DNA from: Fuscovulum sp.
GTDB taxonomy: Bacteria; Pseudomonadota; Alphaproteobacteria; Rhodobacterales; Rhodobacteraceae
Direction of reading: 5' to 3'
Assembly (NCBI GenBank): GCA_035192965.1
Contig: CP136571.1
Location: 888,501 to 952,500, forward strand
Length of the DNA stretch: 64,000 bases
The notes below the pieces were generated by a model, which saw only the letters and a list, made by a program, of their open reading frames with translations, made no database searches and had not been told where the DNA came from. Below, one piece after another: positions 8,039 to 18,305 of this stretch (the first letter of the stretch is position 1; each line of letters opens with the position of its first letter). The position numbers and the translations under genes are program-made.

Positions 8039-9070
8039 CTACATCGGCAGTTCTTCCAGCGTGAAGCCCGCCTGTTCCATCAGGCGCAGCACGCCAGTTT
8101 CGCCGGGCAGGTGCAGCGCGCCGAAGGCGGCGACGACGGGGCCATCCTTGGCGGCGGCCTCGATCACCGGGATCCAGGCGCGGTTGCGATCGGTCATCAG
8201 GACCTGTTCCATCTGGGCGAAGTCTGCCTCGACCTGCGCGATATCCTGCCCCGGCATCCGCAGCGTCATCTGTCGCGTCAATTCCCAGATCAGCCGCGAT
8301 TCCCCCGCGAAATAGGCATCGGCCAGCGTCACCGCGTAATCGGCGGCATAGGGTTCCAGCGCCAGCGATGACCGGATCATGCCAAGCTGTTCGTCCATCG
8401 GCATGCCTTCGAACAGGCGAAAGACGGTGTCATGCGATTCCAGTGCCTGAAGCGGTTTTCCCTGTGTCTGGGCATAGTCGATGACCATGCCGTCCAGCCC
8501 GCCCTTGCCCTGCGCCATGCTGCCGATATCGCAGGCGGGCAGGGCCAGCAGCATCGACACATACCAGGGCCGGAACTTTGACACCATGAAGGGCGGCATC
8601 CCGCGCGCCCGCATTGCATCGGCCAGCAGTTGCCATTCCGGATCGGTCAGTGCCTCACGCAAGGTGGGGCCATCGGTGTTCACCATCAGCGACGGGTCGC
8701 GCGCCAGATCGGCCATCAGCGCGGCTTCTTCCAGCGGGCCCGCCTCGACCATCACCGTCGTGGCGGCATCCAGCAGGGGGGTGATGCGGGCCATGGTGGC
8801 CGTGTGGCGGGGATCATCAAGGTGATAGGTGCCCACCAGATGGATCACCGCATCGCCCCGCGTGGCCCGCCACAGATGCCCGCGCGGATAGGGCACGGAA
8901 TCGGTGGCCGCGATCAGCGCGCGACGGTCAGCCTCGGCCATGGTGTCGAGAAGGTTGATCCCGTCACAACGCGCCCCGACAGCAACCGCCTCGGCCTGCG
9001 CCGAGGCGCTGCCGACGAGGCAGGCGGAAATCAGCGCGGCGGCAAGGGTGGCAAGGACGGGGCGGGGCAT
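8039..9070 (-). CDS. TraB/GumN-family protein with signal peptide
   Basis: This 343-aa protein is of the TraB/PrgY/GumN type. It begins with a Sec signal (PRPVLATLAAALISACLVGSASA, cleaved near residue 24), so it is exported. The two family motifs are HLVGTYHLDDPR with its GxxH and FGALHLPGETGVL near the C-terminus. These are thought to form a metal site in Tiki-like proteases; the bacterial function is not established. I chose ATG 9070 because it gives a proper signal peptide; the open frame runs 22 codons further up. It is divergent from groES. Confidence 0.85.
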   Translation of the reverse strand: MPRPVLATLAAALISACLVGSASAQAEAVAVGARCDGINLLDTMAEADRRALIAATDSVPYPRGHLWRATRGDAVIHLVGTYHLDDPRHTATMARITPLLDAATTVMVEAGPLEEAALMADLARDPSLMVNTDGPTLREALTDPEWQLLADAMRARGMPPFMVSKFRPWYVSMLLALPACDIGSMAQGKGGLDGMVIDYAQTQGKPLQALESHDTVFRLFEGMPMDEQLGMIRSSLALEPYAADYAVTLADAYFAGESRLIWELTRQMTLRMPGQDIAQVEADFAQMEQVLMTDRNRAWIPVIEAAAKDGPVVAAFGALHLPGETGVLRLMEQAGFTLEELPM

Positions 9071-9194
9071 GGGAAAAACCGGCAAGGGATGTGGCCTGTA
9101 AAGGTGGCACCGCCACGCTCCCCTGCCAAGGGCCATGGCGCAAAGGCGGGGCAGATGTCATCAAATTTTCATCAGCACCCCGAAGGGCCGGGTG

Positions 9195-9223
9195 TTGACA
9201 TACGGCGCGGCTGTGCCTACCTG
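9195..9223 (+). promoter_or_regulatory. Candidate groESL promoter
   Basis: A perfect -35 box TTGACA (9195-9200) is followed 17 nt later by TACCTG (9218-9223), a moderate -10 box. Transcription would start just in front of or inside the CIRCE element, as in other HrcA-controlled groESL promoters. Confidence 0.65.
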
Positions 9224-9231
9224 TCCGGTCA

Positions 9232-9258
9232 TTAGCACTCACCCGTTATGAGTGCTAA
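9232..9258. promoter_or_regulatory. CIRCE operator (HrcA binding site)
   Basis: This is a perfect inverted repeat TTAGCACTC-N9-GAGTGCTAA, matching the CIRCE consensus at every position. It lies 36 nt upstream of the groES start. HrcA binding here would repress groESL until heat or misfolded protein titrates the chaperonin. No hrcA gene is in the window. Confidence 0.98.
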
Positions 9259-9294
9259 TCTTCATTCAACCTGGAACCTAGGGAGTGTTCTCAG

Positions 9295-11287
<1,993 letters not shown>

Positions 11288-11330
11288 TCATCCCTGCCAC
11301 CGTGGCAGACTGCTTTTCTTAGCAGACAAG

Positions 11331-11360
11331 GGGGGCGCACCGCAGGGTGCGCCCCTTTTT
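11331..11360 (+). terminator. Rho-independent terminator of groESL
   Basis: A strong stem GGGGCGCACC / GGGTGCGCCCC is followed by TTTTT. It begins about 45 nt after the groEL stop and separates groESL from the dmeRF operon. Confidence 0.92.
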
Positions 11361-11390
11361 CGTTGCGGCGACCGGAACGGGATGATACCT

Positions 11391-11407
11391 ATACCCCCTA
11401 TGGGTAT
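11391..11407. promoter_or_regulatory. Candidate operator of the CsoR/RcnR-type regulator
   Basis: An inverted repeat with a C/G tract, ATACCCCCTATGGGTAT, lies 13 nt upstream of the dmeR start. C- or G-tracts bounded by AT-rich half sites are the known target type of the RcnR/CsoR family. A possible promoter (TTGCGG 11363, 17-nt spacer, TACCTA 11386) overlaps it, so binding would block transcription of dmeRF. Confidence 0.6.
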
Positions 11408-11419
11408 TTTGGGGGTGGC

Positions 11420-11692
11420 ATGTCGCATCTGAGCCATGACAAGACCAAGCTGCTGGCGCGGGTGCGCCGCCTGCGCGGGCAGATCGAAGCGGTGGAGCGC
11501 GCAGTCGAGGCTGACCGCGACTGCGCCACGATCCTGCATCTGGTGGCGTCGGTACGCGGATCGGTCACCGGGCTGACGGCCGAGTTGATCGACGAACATC
11601 TGATCCATCACATCCGGGATGAAGCTGATCCCGAGGCCCGCATCGCGGGCAGCGACGCGCTGGCGCGCGCGCTGCGCAGCTATTTGAAATAG
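11420..11692 (+). CDS. dmeR: CsoR/RcnR-family metal-sensing repressor, DmeR-like
   Basis: This 90-aa all-helical regulator of the CsoR/RcnR/FrmR family starts MSHLSHDKTKLLARVRRLRGQIEAVERAVEADRDC. The conserved Cys35 and later His residues (DEHLIHHIRDE) correspond to the family's metal ligands. The reading frame is open upstream, but ATG 11420 gives the family start. It lies 8 nt upstream of a DmeF-type exporter, the arrangement of the rhizobial dmeRF operon, which responds to Ni and Co. The metal here is inferred from that parallel. Confidence 0.85.
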   Translation: MSHLSHDKTKLLARVRRLRGQIEAVERAVEADRDCATILHLVASVRGSVTGLTAELIDEHLIHHIRDEADPEARIAGSDALARALRSYLK

Positions 11693-11700
11693 GACAGGCC

Positions 11701-12717
11701 ATGCACGATCATCCCCACCACCATGGCGACCATGACCACGACCATGACCACCCCCACGCCGCCACGGCGACCGGAGCCTTGCCGCGTGTCGATGGCGCGC
11801 ATGACCATGTGTTTCTGGGCGCGGACCATGACCGCAACGCCCGCCGCACCTGGGCGGTGATCTCCATCACCTCGGCCATGATGGTGGTCGAGATTGTGGC
11901 CGGCACGATCTATGGGTCGATGGCGCTGGTGGCGGATGGCTGGCACATGTCCACCCATGCGGCGGCGCTGCTGATTGCGGCGCTGTCCTATGGTTATGCC
12001 CGGCGCAATGCGCGCAACCCGCGCTTTACCTTTGGCACCGGCAAGATCGGCGATCTGGCGGGGTTTGCCAGCGCGGTGGTGCTGGGGATTGTGGCGCTGC
12101 TGATCGGCTGGGAAAGCCTGATGCGGTTGAGCAACCCGGTTGCCATTGATTTCGGGCAGGCGACCGTGGTGGCGGTGGTGGGGCTGGTGGTCAATCTGGG
12201 CTGCGCGGCGCTGCTGCATCAGGGGCATTCGCACGGTGCCGGACATGGGCACGGACACGGGCATGGGCATTCACATGGGCATCACCACCATGCAGCGACA
12301 GACAACAATCTGCGCGCGGCCTATCTGCATGTGCTGGCCGATGCGCTGACATCGGTGCTGGCGATTGCTGCGCTGCTGGCGGGGCGGGTTTATGGCTGGA
12401 ACTGGCTGGACCCGGCCATTGGCATTCTGGGCGCGGTGGTGATTGCGCGCTGGTCCTGGGGGTTGATGAAAGAGGCAGGCGCGGTGCTGGTGGATTACAT
12501 CCCCGCCGATGAAGACCTGCCGTCCGAAATCGCATCGGCGCTGGAGGCAGGGGGCGACCGCATCACCGATCTGCACATCTGGCAGTTGGGGCCGGGGCAT
12601 CACGGCGCGATCATCGCGCTGCGTTCGGCCACGCCGCAGACGCCTGATGCCTATCGCGCCCGGCTGGCCCATATCACCGAGCTGTCGCATGTGACGGTGG
12701 AAGTGCAGGCGGCCTGA
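11701..12717 (+). CDS. dmeF: CDF-family metal efflux transporter, DmeF-like
   Basis: This 338-aa inner-membrane cation-diffusion-facilitator has a His/Asp-rich N-terminus (MHDHPHHHGDHDHDHDHPH). It has six predicted helices with the metal sites VADGWHMSTHA in TM2 and HVLADALTSV in TM5. A second His-rich loop (residues about 180-198) precedes TM5. A C-terminal cytoplasmic domain contains DLHIWQLGPGHH. DmeF proteins export Co2+ and Ni2+ by proton exchange. Coupling to the upstream CsoR-family repressor supports metal-induced expression. Confidence 0.9.
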   Translation: MHDHPHHHGDHDHDHDHPHAATATGALPRVDGAHDHVFLGADHDRNARRTWAVISITSAMMVVEIVAGTIYGSMALVADGWHMSTHAAALLIAALSYGYARRNARNPRFTFGTGKIGDLAGFASAVVLGIVALLIGWESLMRLSNPVAIDFGQATVVAVVGLVVNLGCAALLHQGHSHGAGHGHGHGHGHSHGHHHHAATDNNLRAAYLHVLADALTSVLAIAALLAGRVYGWNWLDPAIGILGAVVIARWSWGLMKEAGAVLVDYIPADEDLPSEIASALEAGGDRITDLHIWQLGPGHHGAIIALRSATPQTPDAYRARLAHITELSHVTVEVQAA

Positions 12718-12725
12718 GCCTGACC

Positions 12726-12752
12726 AAAGCCCTTGGACGGGGAAAGGGCTTT
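12726..12752 (+). terminator. Stem-loop after dmeF
   Basis: A 9-bp stem AAAGCCCTT / AAGGGCTTT with an 8-9-nt loop begins 8 nt after the dmeF stop. No long T run follows, so it may be a weak terminator or 3' stabiliser. Confidence 0.5.
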
Positions 12753-12784
12753 CGGCAGGACCGCGCTGTCGCTAGGTTGGCGGC

Positions 12785-13690
12785 ATGAGCCGGAATTTCA
12801 TGATCGCGGCGGCGCTGGCCGCCCTTGCCTCGCTCTGTTGGGCAGGGAACTGGGTGCTGGGGCGGGCGATCCGGGCGGATGTGCCGCCCTTTGGCCTGAC
12901 CTTCTGGCGCTGGACGCTGGCGGCGGTGATCCTGCTGCCTTTTGCCCGCGCGCGGTTGCAAAGCGATTGGGTGGTGGTGCGGGCGCATCTGCCGCTGATC
13001 GCGGGGATGGCGCTGCTGTCGGCGGCGATGTTCCAATCGATGACCTATATCGGCCTGCATTCGACCGAGGCTGTGAACGCGCTGCTGGTGAGCGCCACGA
13101 TGCCGGTCTTCATGGTGATCATCGCCTGGATCGTGCTGCGCGAGCGGTTGACGGCGCGGCAGGCGGCAGGCATCGGCGTCAGCTTTTGCGGCGTGGCCTA
13201 TATCATCGCGCGGGGTGAGCCGGGGCGATTGCTGGACCTGCATCTGAATGTGGGGGATGCGTGGATTCTGGCGGCGCTGGTGGTCTGGGGGCTGTATTCC
13301 GTACTGCTGAAGTTCAAGCCGGCCGGGTTGTCGCCGGTGGGGCTGACGTTTTTCATCGCGGTGATGGGGGCGGGGTTCATCCTGCCTTTGCATCTGTGGG
13401 AAGTGTCGCGCGGGCAGACCGTGCCGCTGACGGCGGCGGGGATCGGGTCGGTGGCCTATACCGGGGTGTTTGCCTCTGTCGTGGCGCTTCTGGCCTATAA
13501 CGCGGCGGTGGCGCGGATCGGGCCGTCGCGATCGGTCATGTTCCTGCATCTGATGCCGGTCTTTGGCGCGGGGCTGGCGATGATCTTTCTGGATGAACGG
13601 CTGGAGGTATTCCACCTGATCGGCTTTCCCGTGGCGCTGGGCGGGGTGTTGTTCGCGACCTCCTCCCCCCCGTCGGCGGCGCAGGGATGA
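12785..13690 (+). CDS. EamA/DMT-superfamily transporter (first of a pair)
   Basis: This 301-aa inner-membrane protein has ten predicted helices in two EamA repeats, roughly residues 7-140 and 152-293. Typical family segments are LASLCWAGNWVLGRAI, FWRWTLAAVILLPFA and the repeat-end VLRERLTARQAAGIGVSFCGVAYI. Members export amino acids, metabolites or drugs; the substrate is not predictable here. The stop overlaps the start of a second EamA gene by 4 nt, so the two are translated together and could act as a pair. Confidence 0.88.
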   Translation: MSRNFMIAAALAALASLCWAGNWVLGRAIRADVPPFGLTFWRWTLAAVILLPFARARLQSDWVVVRAHLPLIAGMALLSAAMFQSMTYIGLHSTEAVNALLVSATMPVFMVIIAWIVLRERLTARQAAGIGVSFCGVAYIIARGEPGRLLDLHLNVGDAWILAALVVWGLYSVLLKFKPAGLSPVGLTFFIAVMGAGFILPLHLWEVSRGQTVPLTAAGIGSVAYTGVFASVVALLAYNAAVARIGPSRSVMFLHLMPVFGAGLAMIFLDERLEVFHLIGFPVALGGVLFATSSPPSAAQG

Positions 13691-14526
13691 GGCTGTTCCT
13701 GCTGACGGCGCTGGTGATGCTGGCCTTTGCCGCCAATTCGGTGCTGAACCGGATGGCAGTGGCGGGGGGCGATATCGGGGCGGTGGAGTTTGCGGTGATC
13801 CGGCTGGCGGCGGGGGCAGGGGTGCTTTTGGCGCTGGTCCTGTGGCGCGGGCGGGGCTTGCGCGGGGCTACGGTGGCGGGCGTGGCGGGGCTGGTGATTT
13901 ATCTGTTCGGGTTTTCGCTGGCCTATGGCCGGCTGGATGCGGGGACCGGGGCGCTGGTTCTGTTTGGCGTGGTGCAAGTGACGATGTTTACTGGCGCGCT
14001 GTTGGCGGGCGAAGGCGTGCCGGCGCGGCGCTGGGTGGGCGCGGGGCTGGCGCTGGGCGGGTTGGCGGTGCTTGTCGCACCCGCGGGCGGCGGCTGGGCC
14101 GGGTTCGCGGCGATGGCGGCGGCGGGGGTGGGATGGGGCCTCTATTCGCTGGCCGGGCGCGGCGCGCAGGATGCGCTGGGCGCGACGGCGGGGAATTTCG
14201 CGCTGGCCTTGGTGCCGGGGGTGGTGATTGCCCTGCTGATCGGGGTGGATCTCGGCGCGGCGTCCCTGCGCGGGGTTGGGCTGGCAGTGCTGTCGGGCGC
14301 GGTGACATCGGGGTTGGGCTATGCGCTGTGGTATGCGGTGCTGCCTGCGCTGGGCGCGGGGAGGGCGGCGGTGGCGCAACTGACCGTGCCGTTGATCGCG
14401 GCGGCGGGGGGCGCAGCCCTGATCGGTGAGGCGGTGGGATGGCGCTTTGCGCTGGCCGCCGCGCTGGTGCTGGGCGGTGTCGCCCGGGCGAGCTTGCCTA
14501 AAGCGGCTTCACGAGGCGATGGATGA
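13687..14526 (+). CDS. EamA/DMT-superfamily transporter (second of a pair)
   Basis: This 279-aa very hydrophobic protein has ten predicted helices and two EamA repeats. Landmarks are FAANSVLNRMAVAGG in TM1, AVEFAVIRLAAGAGVLLAL, and ALGAGRAAVAQLTVPLIAAAGGAALIGE near the end. The ATG overlaps the stop of the preceding EamA gene. At its 3' end it overlaps the convergent GNAT gene by 29 nt, unusual even in this compact genome. The substrate is unknown. Confidence 0.85.
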   Translation: MRLFLLTALVMLAFAANSVLNRMAVAGGDIGAVEFAVIRLAAGAGVLLALVLWRGRGLRGATVAGVAGLVIYLFGFSLAYGRLDAGTGALVLFGVVQVTMFTGALLAGEGVPARRWVGAGLALGGLAVLVAPAGGGWAGFAAMAAAGVGWGLYSLAGRGAQDALGATAGNFALALVPGVVIALLIGVDLGAASLRGVGLAVLSGAVTSGLGYALWYAVLPALGAGRAAVAQLTVPLIAAAGGAALIGEAVGWRFALAAALVLGGVARASLPKAASRGDG

Positions 14527-14974
14527 TGTGCCGCCCGTCATCGCGGCTGATGCCGGTGGGGCGGAAGCCGTGCCGGTCCCAGAAGGCGCGGCCGCGGGTG
14601 TTTGCCCCCAGCACGGCGAGATAAAGGTTCGGGGCGGCGGCGGCGCGGGCGAGCGTTTCCACATGCGCCAGCAGGCCGGGGCCCAGCCCGTGGCTGCGCA
14701 GGCGCGGGGCAAGGATCATCAGGCCCAGATAGGCATCGCCCGCATCGGGAAAGCCGAAGCTCAACTCGGCAAGGCCGGACAGGCGGCCTTCATGGAACAG
14801 GCCAAGATGGCGCGATTGCGCCGGGTCGCGGCCGGGGGGGCCATCGGTAAAGAACTCCTGCGCGGCATCGGGGCCGGGGGCGGCGCCTTCGGCCATGATC
14901 CAGTAATCCGCCGCCTCGGCCAGAAAGGCGGCGACGATGGCAAGGTCGGTGTCGGGGTGCAGGTCGCGGATCAT
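14498..14974 (-). CDS. GNAT-family N-acetyltransferase
   Basis: This 158-aa single GNAT domain has the acetyl-CoA binding segment LMILAPRLRSHGLGPGLLAHVE, which fits motif A (R/Q-x-x-G-x-G/A). The C-terminal NLYLAVLGANTRGRAFWDRHGFRPTG is the usual motif B. The substrate is unknown. It is the last gene of a three-gene minus-strand operon (Nudix, GreB, GNAT), overlapping greB by 4 nt, and it runs 29 nt into the convergent DMT gene. Confidence 0.88.
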   Translation of the reverse strand: MIRDLHPDTDLAIVAAFLAEAADYWIMAEGAAPGPDAAQEFFTDGPPGRDPAQSRHLGLFHEGRLSGLAELSFGFPDAGDAYLGLMILAPRLRSHGLGPGLLAHVETLARAAAAPNLYLAVLGANTRGRAFWDRHGFRPTGISRDDGRHIIHRLVKPL

Positions 14975-15462
14975 GGGTGGCCGATATGCAGGATTTCAAG
15001 ATCAACGGAACCGTTGGGTTTGCGCCAGCGCACCACATCGCCCGGCTGCGCGCCCAGCATCGCGCGGGCCAGCGGGGATTGCGGGGTGATCTTGCCCTGC
15101 GCGGCGTCGGCCTCATCCTCGCCCGTGATCTGAAAGCGGTGTTCGGCCCCGTCTTCATCGGCCACGGTGACGATCAGGCCAAAGGCCACCTCGGTCAGCG
15201 GCAGGGTGGCGGGGTCGATGGGGATGGCGGTGCGCAGACGCGCCTCAAGATAGCGGATGTCCCGCTCGGCCGCCGCTTCGGGCAGTTTGTCCAGCCGGTC
15301 AGGCCGGGCTTTCAGCGCAGCAAGTCGGGATTGCGTTTCCAGCAGGCGCGATTGCAGCGCGGCAAGGCCTGCGGGGGTGACGTGGTTGGGATGGGGGCTG
15401 ATCGGCAGATCGGGCAGCGGATCAAGCGAGCCGTCGCCTTCCTTCACGAAGGCGCGGCTCAT
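14971..15462 (-). CDS. greB: Transcription elongation factor, GreB-type
   Basis: This 163-aa GreA/GreB-family protein starts [10 protein letters not shown], the typical GreB opening. The N-terminal coiled-coil (residues about 28-85, ending AAAERDIRYLEARL) would reach into the RNA polymerase secondary channel. The C-terminal FKBP-like domain has ITPQSPLARAMLGAQPGDVVRWRKPNG. It stimulates cleavage of backtracked RNA. Starts and stops overlap by 4 nt with both the upstream Nudix and downstream GNAT genes. Confidence 0.9.
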   Translation of the reverse strand: MSRAFVKEGDGSLDPLPDLPISPHPNHVTPAGLAALQSRLLETQSRLAALKARPDRLDKLPEAAAERDIRYLEARLRTAIPIDPATLPLTEVAFGLIVTVADEDGAEHRFQITGEDEADAAQGKITPQSPLARAMLGAQPGDVVRWRKPNGSVDLEILHIGHP

Positions 15463-15911
15463 CGCACGATCCTTTCCAGCGGATCATAGAGCATCTGGTT
15501 GCCCCAGGCGACGGCGGGCAGGCTGTCGGGTTTGAACCGGATATGGCCCTGTTCCAGTTCCTGCCGGGAAAAGAAGCGGCGGTCGGTGACCACCCCTTCC
15601 GGGTCTTTCCAGCGCGTATCAATCTGGCCGCCGATGATGGTGCAGCGGAAGAACAGGTCCACCTGATGAAAGCCCCGGTCAGGATCGTGGAATTCGTTGA
15701 TCAATGCCGGGGGGCCGACGGTGATGGACAGGCCGGTTTCCTCCATCACCTCGCGGATCAGGGCGTCGGGCAGGGAATGGCCGGGTTCGGCCCCGCCACC
15801 CGGCGCGCACCACAGATCGGATTTGCCGCCGGGATAGGCGTTCACAAGGAGCAGCCGATCTTCCAGCAGGATCAGCGCGCGGGCGGCGATGCGGTGGGGG
15901 CGGTATCTCAT
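15459..15911 (-). CDS. Nudix-domain protein
   Basis: This 150-aa Nudix hydrolase-type protein has a Nudix box [22 protein letters not shown](GL). The catalytic REVMEE core is intact, but the first Glu of the G-x5-E motif is His. The box lies at residues about 37-60, after an N-terminal strand region ([22 protein letters not shown]). The substrate, a nucleoside diphosphate linked to X, is unknown. It is the first gene of the Nudix-greB-GNAT operon. Activity may be altered by the substitution. Confidence 0.88.
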   Translation of the reverse strand: MRYRPHRIAARALILLEDRLLLVNAYPGGKSDLWCAPGGGAEPGHSLPDALIREVMEETGLSITVGPPALINEFHDPDRGFHQVDLFFRCTIIGGQIDTRWKDPEGVVTDRRFFSRQELEQGHIRFKPDSLPAVAWGNQMLYDPLERIVR

Positions 15912-15976
15912 ACCCGTTACCGTGGCGCGGGAGATGCGATTTGTCCATCCGGCGGGGATATGGCTATGGTGGCGGC

Positions 15977-16699
15977 ATGAAGTGGATGATCCCCCTGTTG
16001 CTGATCCTGCCCGCCCCCGCGCTGGCCGATTGCGTGGTGATGCTGCACGGTCTGGCGCGGAGCGAGGTGTCGCTGGCCCCGATGGCGGCGGCGCTGGAGG
16101 GGAAGGGTTATCAGGTGGTCAACGAGGGCTATCCCTCGACCGAATTTCCGATTGCCCAACTGGTGCCGCGCGTGGGCGCGGCGGTGGCGGAATGCGGCGC
16201 AGGGCCGGTGCATTTCGTGACGCATTCGATGGGCGGGATTCTGGCGCGGGCCTGGCTGGCGCGGAACCGCCCCGACGAGATGGGCCGTGTGGTGATGCTG
16301 GCCCCGCCGAACCGGGGGTCGGAACTGGTGGATGCCTTTGGCCAGATCGGGGCCTTTGAATGGATGAACGGGCCTGCGGGCCTGCAATTGGGCACGGGGG
16401 CGGGATCGGTGCCGCTGGCGCTGCCTTTGCCGGATTACGAACTGGGCGTGATCGCGGGAGACCGGTCGCTGAACCCGATTTATTCCACCGTGATTCCGGG
16501 GCCGGATGACGGCAAGGTATCGGTCGCCCGCACGCGGGTGGCGGGGATGACGGATCACATTATCCTGCCCGTCACCCACACTTTCATGATGATGAACCCG
16601 GTGGTGATCGCCGAGGTGATGACCTTCCTCGAAACCGGGCGGTTCGATCCCGATCTGGGCTATGGCGCGGCGGTCGAGGAAACCTTGGGGGTGGAATGA
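15977..16699 (+). CDS. Exported alpha/beta-hydrolase (lipase/esterase-like)
   Basis: This 240-aa protein has a short signal peptide ([17 protein letters not shown]). The hydrolase fold shows [10 protein letters not shown] (oxyanion region), the nucleophile elbow THSMGG with Ser, and a catalytic His candidate in LPVTHTFMM. This resembles the LipA/PGAP1-like group that lacks a lid. It is predicted periplasmic. I chose ATG 15977 for the signal peptide; the open frame begins 12 codons earlier. A membrane-protein gene follows after 1 nt, so they are probably co-transcribed. Confidence 0.85.
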   Translation: MKWMIPLLLILPAPALADCVVMLHGLARSEVSLAPMAAALEGKGYQVVNEGYPSTEFPIAQLVPRVGAAVAECGAGPVHFVTHSMGGILARAWLARNRPDEMGRVVMLAPPNRGSELVDAFGQIGAFEWMNGPAGLQLGTGAGSVPLALPLPDYELGVIAGDRSLNPIYSTVIPGPDDGKVSVARTRVAGMTDHIILPVTHTFMMMNPVVIAEVMTFLETGRFDPDLGYGAAVEETLGVE

Positions 16700-16700
16700 G

Positions 16701-17105
16701 ATGAGCAATTTCTATGGCGAATGGTCCAAGCGGGTGTCGCGCTTCGCCGGGCGACCCGTGACCTTTTCGCTGGCGCTGGGGGTGATCGCGGTCTGGATCG
16801 TGACCGGGCCGATCTTCGGCTTTTCCGACACATGGCAGTTGGTGATCAATACCGGCACCACGATCGTGACCTTCCTGATGGTCTTCCTGATCCAGAACAC
16901 CCAGAACCGCGACACGGCGGCGATCCAGCTGAAACTGGATGAATTGATCCGGGCCACACAGGGCGCGCATAACGCGCTGATGGATCTGGAAGAGCTTGAG
17001 GAACGCCAGATCGAGGCCTTCCGCGCGCGCTATGAAAAGCTGGCCGCCGCCGCACGCCAGCGGCTGGAGCGGGGCGAGACGGATACGGATACACCGGAGG
17101 CCTGA
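16701..17105 (+). CDS. Low-affinity iron permease family protein
   Basis: This 134-aa small membrane protein has two predicted helices (about residues 22-42 and 47-68). The family stretch VINTGTTIVTFLMVFLIQNTQNRDTAAIQLKLDELIRA matches the low-affinity iron permease family (Fet4-like, PF04120), followed by a charged C-terminal helix. Despite the name, iron transport has not been shown for the bacterial members as far as I know. The ATG follows the lipase stop by one nucleotide. Confidence 0.88.
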   Translation: MSNFYGEWSKRVSRFAGRPVTFSLALGVIAVWIVTGPIFGFSDTWQLVINTGTTIVTFLMVFLIQNTQNRDTAAIQLKLDELIRATQGAHNALMDLEELEERQIEAFRARYEKLAAAARQRLERGETDTDTPEA

Positions 17106-17128
17106 TGCCTTGTGGCCCCTGTCGGAGC

Positions 17129-17183
17129 GGGGGGTTTCACACCCCCCGCACCCCCCGTGGGATATTTGGACAGCGGAGATGGA
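17129..17183 (+). repeat. Degenerate copy of the hairpin plus GGGTATTT composite repeat
   Basis: GGGGGG-TTTCACA-CCCCCC (17129-17147) is followed by GCACCCCCC and then GTGGGATATTTGGACAGCGG and AGATGGAAC. The same order (G-run, TTTCA, C-run, GGACCCCC, GGGTATTT, CAAGATGA) occurs at 39881-39928, so both look like copies of one composite element. It lies between the iron-permease-type gene and lrgA. Confidence 0.6.
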
Positions 17184-17226
17184 ACAGGGGGCGCAAGGAA
17201 TTGGGTAGGGAAAGGGAGAGACTGGC

Positions 17227-17586
17227 ATGATCGGAAGTCTTGCGGTCATTCTTGGCTGTCAGTTGCTGGGTGAGGTTGTCGCGCGGGGCCTTGGCCTGCC
17301 TGTGCCGGGGCCGGTGATCGGGATGGCCGCGATGCTGGGGGTGCTGTGGCTGCGCGACCGGTTTTCGCCGCCCGTCCTGGCGGGGGTGGAGCCGGCGGGG
17401 CGGTTCCTGCTGGCGCATCTGTCGCTTTTGTTCGTGCCGGCGGGGGTGGGCGTGGTGGGCAATCTGGAGGTGCTGGCCGGGGCGTGGCTGGCGCTGGCGG
17501 CGGCGCTGGTGGTGTCAACCGTACTGACGCTGATCGTGTCGGTTGTCACCTTTCGGCTGGTGGCGCGGATGATGGGGCAGACGTGA
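17227..17586 (+). CDS. lrgA: CidA/LrgA-family holin-like membrane protein
   Basis: This 119-aa membrane protein has four predicted helices and the family segments LGLPVPGPVIGMAAMLGVLW and LLAHLSLLFVPAGVGVV. Together with the LrgB partner it resembles holin-antiholin pairs that influence murein hydrolase activity and, in some bacteria, export of small organic acids. AGGGAGAG lies upstream of the ATG. Its TGA overlaps the lrgB ATG by one base (ATGA-type coupling), confirming a lrgAB operon. Confidence 0.9.
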   Translation: MIGSLAVILGCQLLGEVVARGLGLPVPGPVIGMAAMLGVLWLRDRFSPPVLAGVEPAGRFLLAHLSLLFVPAGVGVVGNLEVLAGAWLALAAALVVSTVLTLIVSVVTFRLVARMMGQT

Positions 17587-18305
17587 TGGCGACGGACTTT
17601 GCGCTTTGGGTTTATCTGACGGAAGGGCCGCTTCTGTGGCTGACGGTGACGCTGGCAGCCTATGCGGTGGCGGATTGGGCATCCGCACGGGCGGGGCGGC
17701 ATCCGATGGCCAATCCGGTGCTGATTGCCGTGGTGCTGGTCGGTGGACTGCTGCTGGCATCGGGCACCGATTACCCGACCTATTTCGAAGGCGCGCAGTT
17801 CATCCATTTCCTGCTTGGGCCTGCCACGGTGGCCCTTGCCCTGCCGCTTTGGGAGCATCGCGCGACGGTCCTGCGGTCGGCCTTGCCGATGCTGGCGGCG
17901 CTGGTGGCGGGCAGTGTGACGGCGGCGGTGTCGGCCTTGGGTGTGGCCTGGGCCTTTGGTGCATCGGATGCGGTGCTGGTGGCGATTGCGCCGAAATCGG
18001 TGACGGCTGGGGTGGCCATGTCCATCACCGAAGGGCTGGGCGGTGATCCCGCGCTGACGGCGGTGCTGGTGATCCTGACGGGTATGATCGGAGCGGTGGT
18101 TGTGACGCCCTTGATGAACGGGCTTGGCATCCGGGATTACCGTGCGCGGGGCTTTGCGGTGGGCCTTGCCTCGCACGGGATTGGCACGGCGCGGGCCTTT
18201 CAGGTAGACCCGGTGGCGGGCACCTTTGCAGGCATCGCCATCGGGTTGAACGCGGTGATGACGGCGCTGATCGTGCCGGGGCTGGTGGGGTGGTGGCTTA
18301 ACTGA
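17586..18305 (+). CDS. lrgB: LrgB-family protein
   Basis: This 239-aa polytopic membrane protein of the LrgB/CidB family has YFEGAQFIHFLLGPATVALALPL, the conserved segment VAIAPKSVTAGVAMSITEGLGG, and ASHGIGTARAFQ near the C-terminus. About seven to eight helices are predicted. It is translationally coupled to lrgA. The 3' end overlaps the convergent purK gene by 8 nt. Confidence 0.93.
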   Translation: MATDFALWVYLTEGPLLWLTVTLAAYAVADWASARAGRHPMANPVLIAVVLVGGLLLASGTDYPTYFEGAQFIHFLLGPATVALALPLWEHRATVLRSALPMLAALVAGSVTAAVSALGVAWAFGASDAVLVAIAPKSVTAGVAMSITEGLGGDPALTAVLVILTGMIGAVVVTPLMNGLGIRDYRARGFAVGLASHGIGTARAFQVDPVAGTFAGIAIGLNAVMTALIVPGLVGWWLN

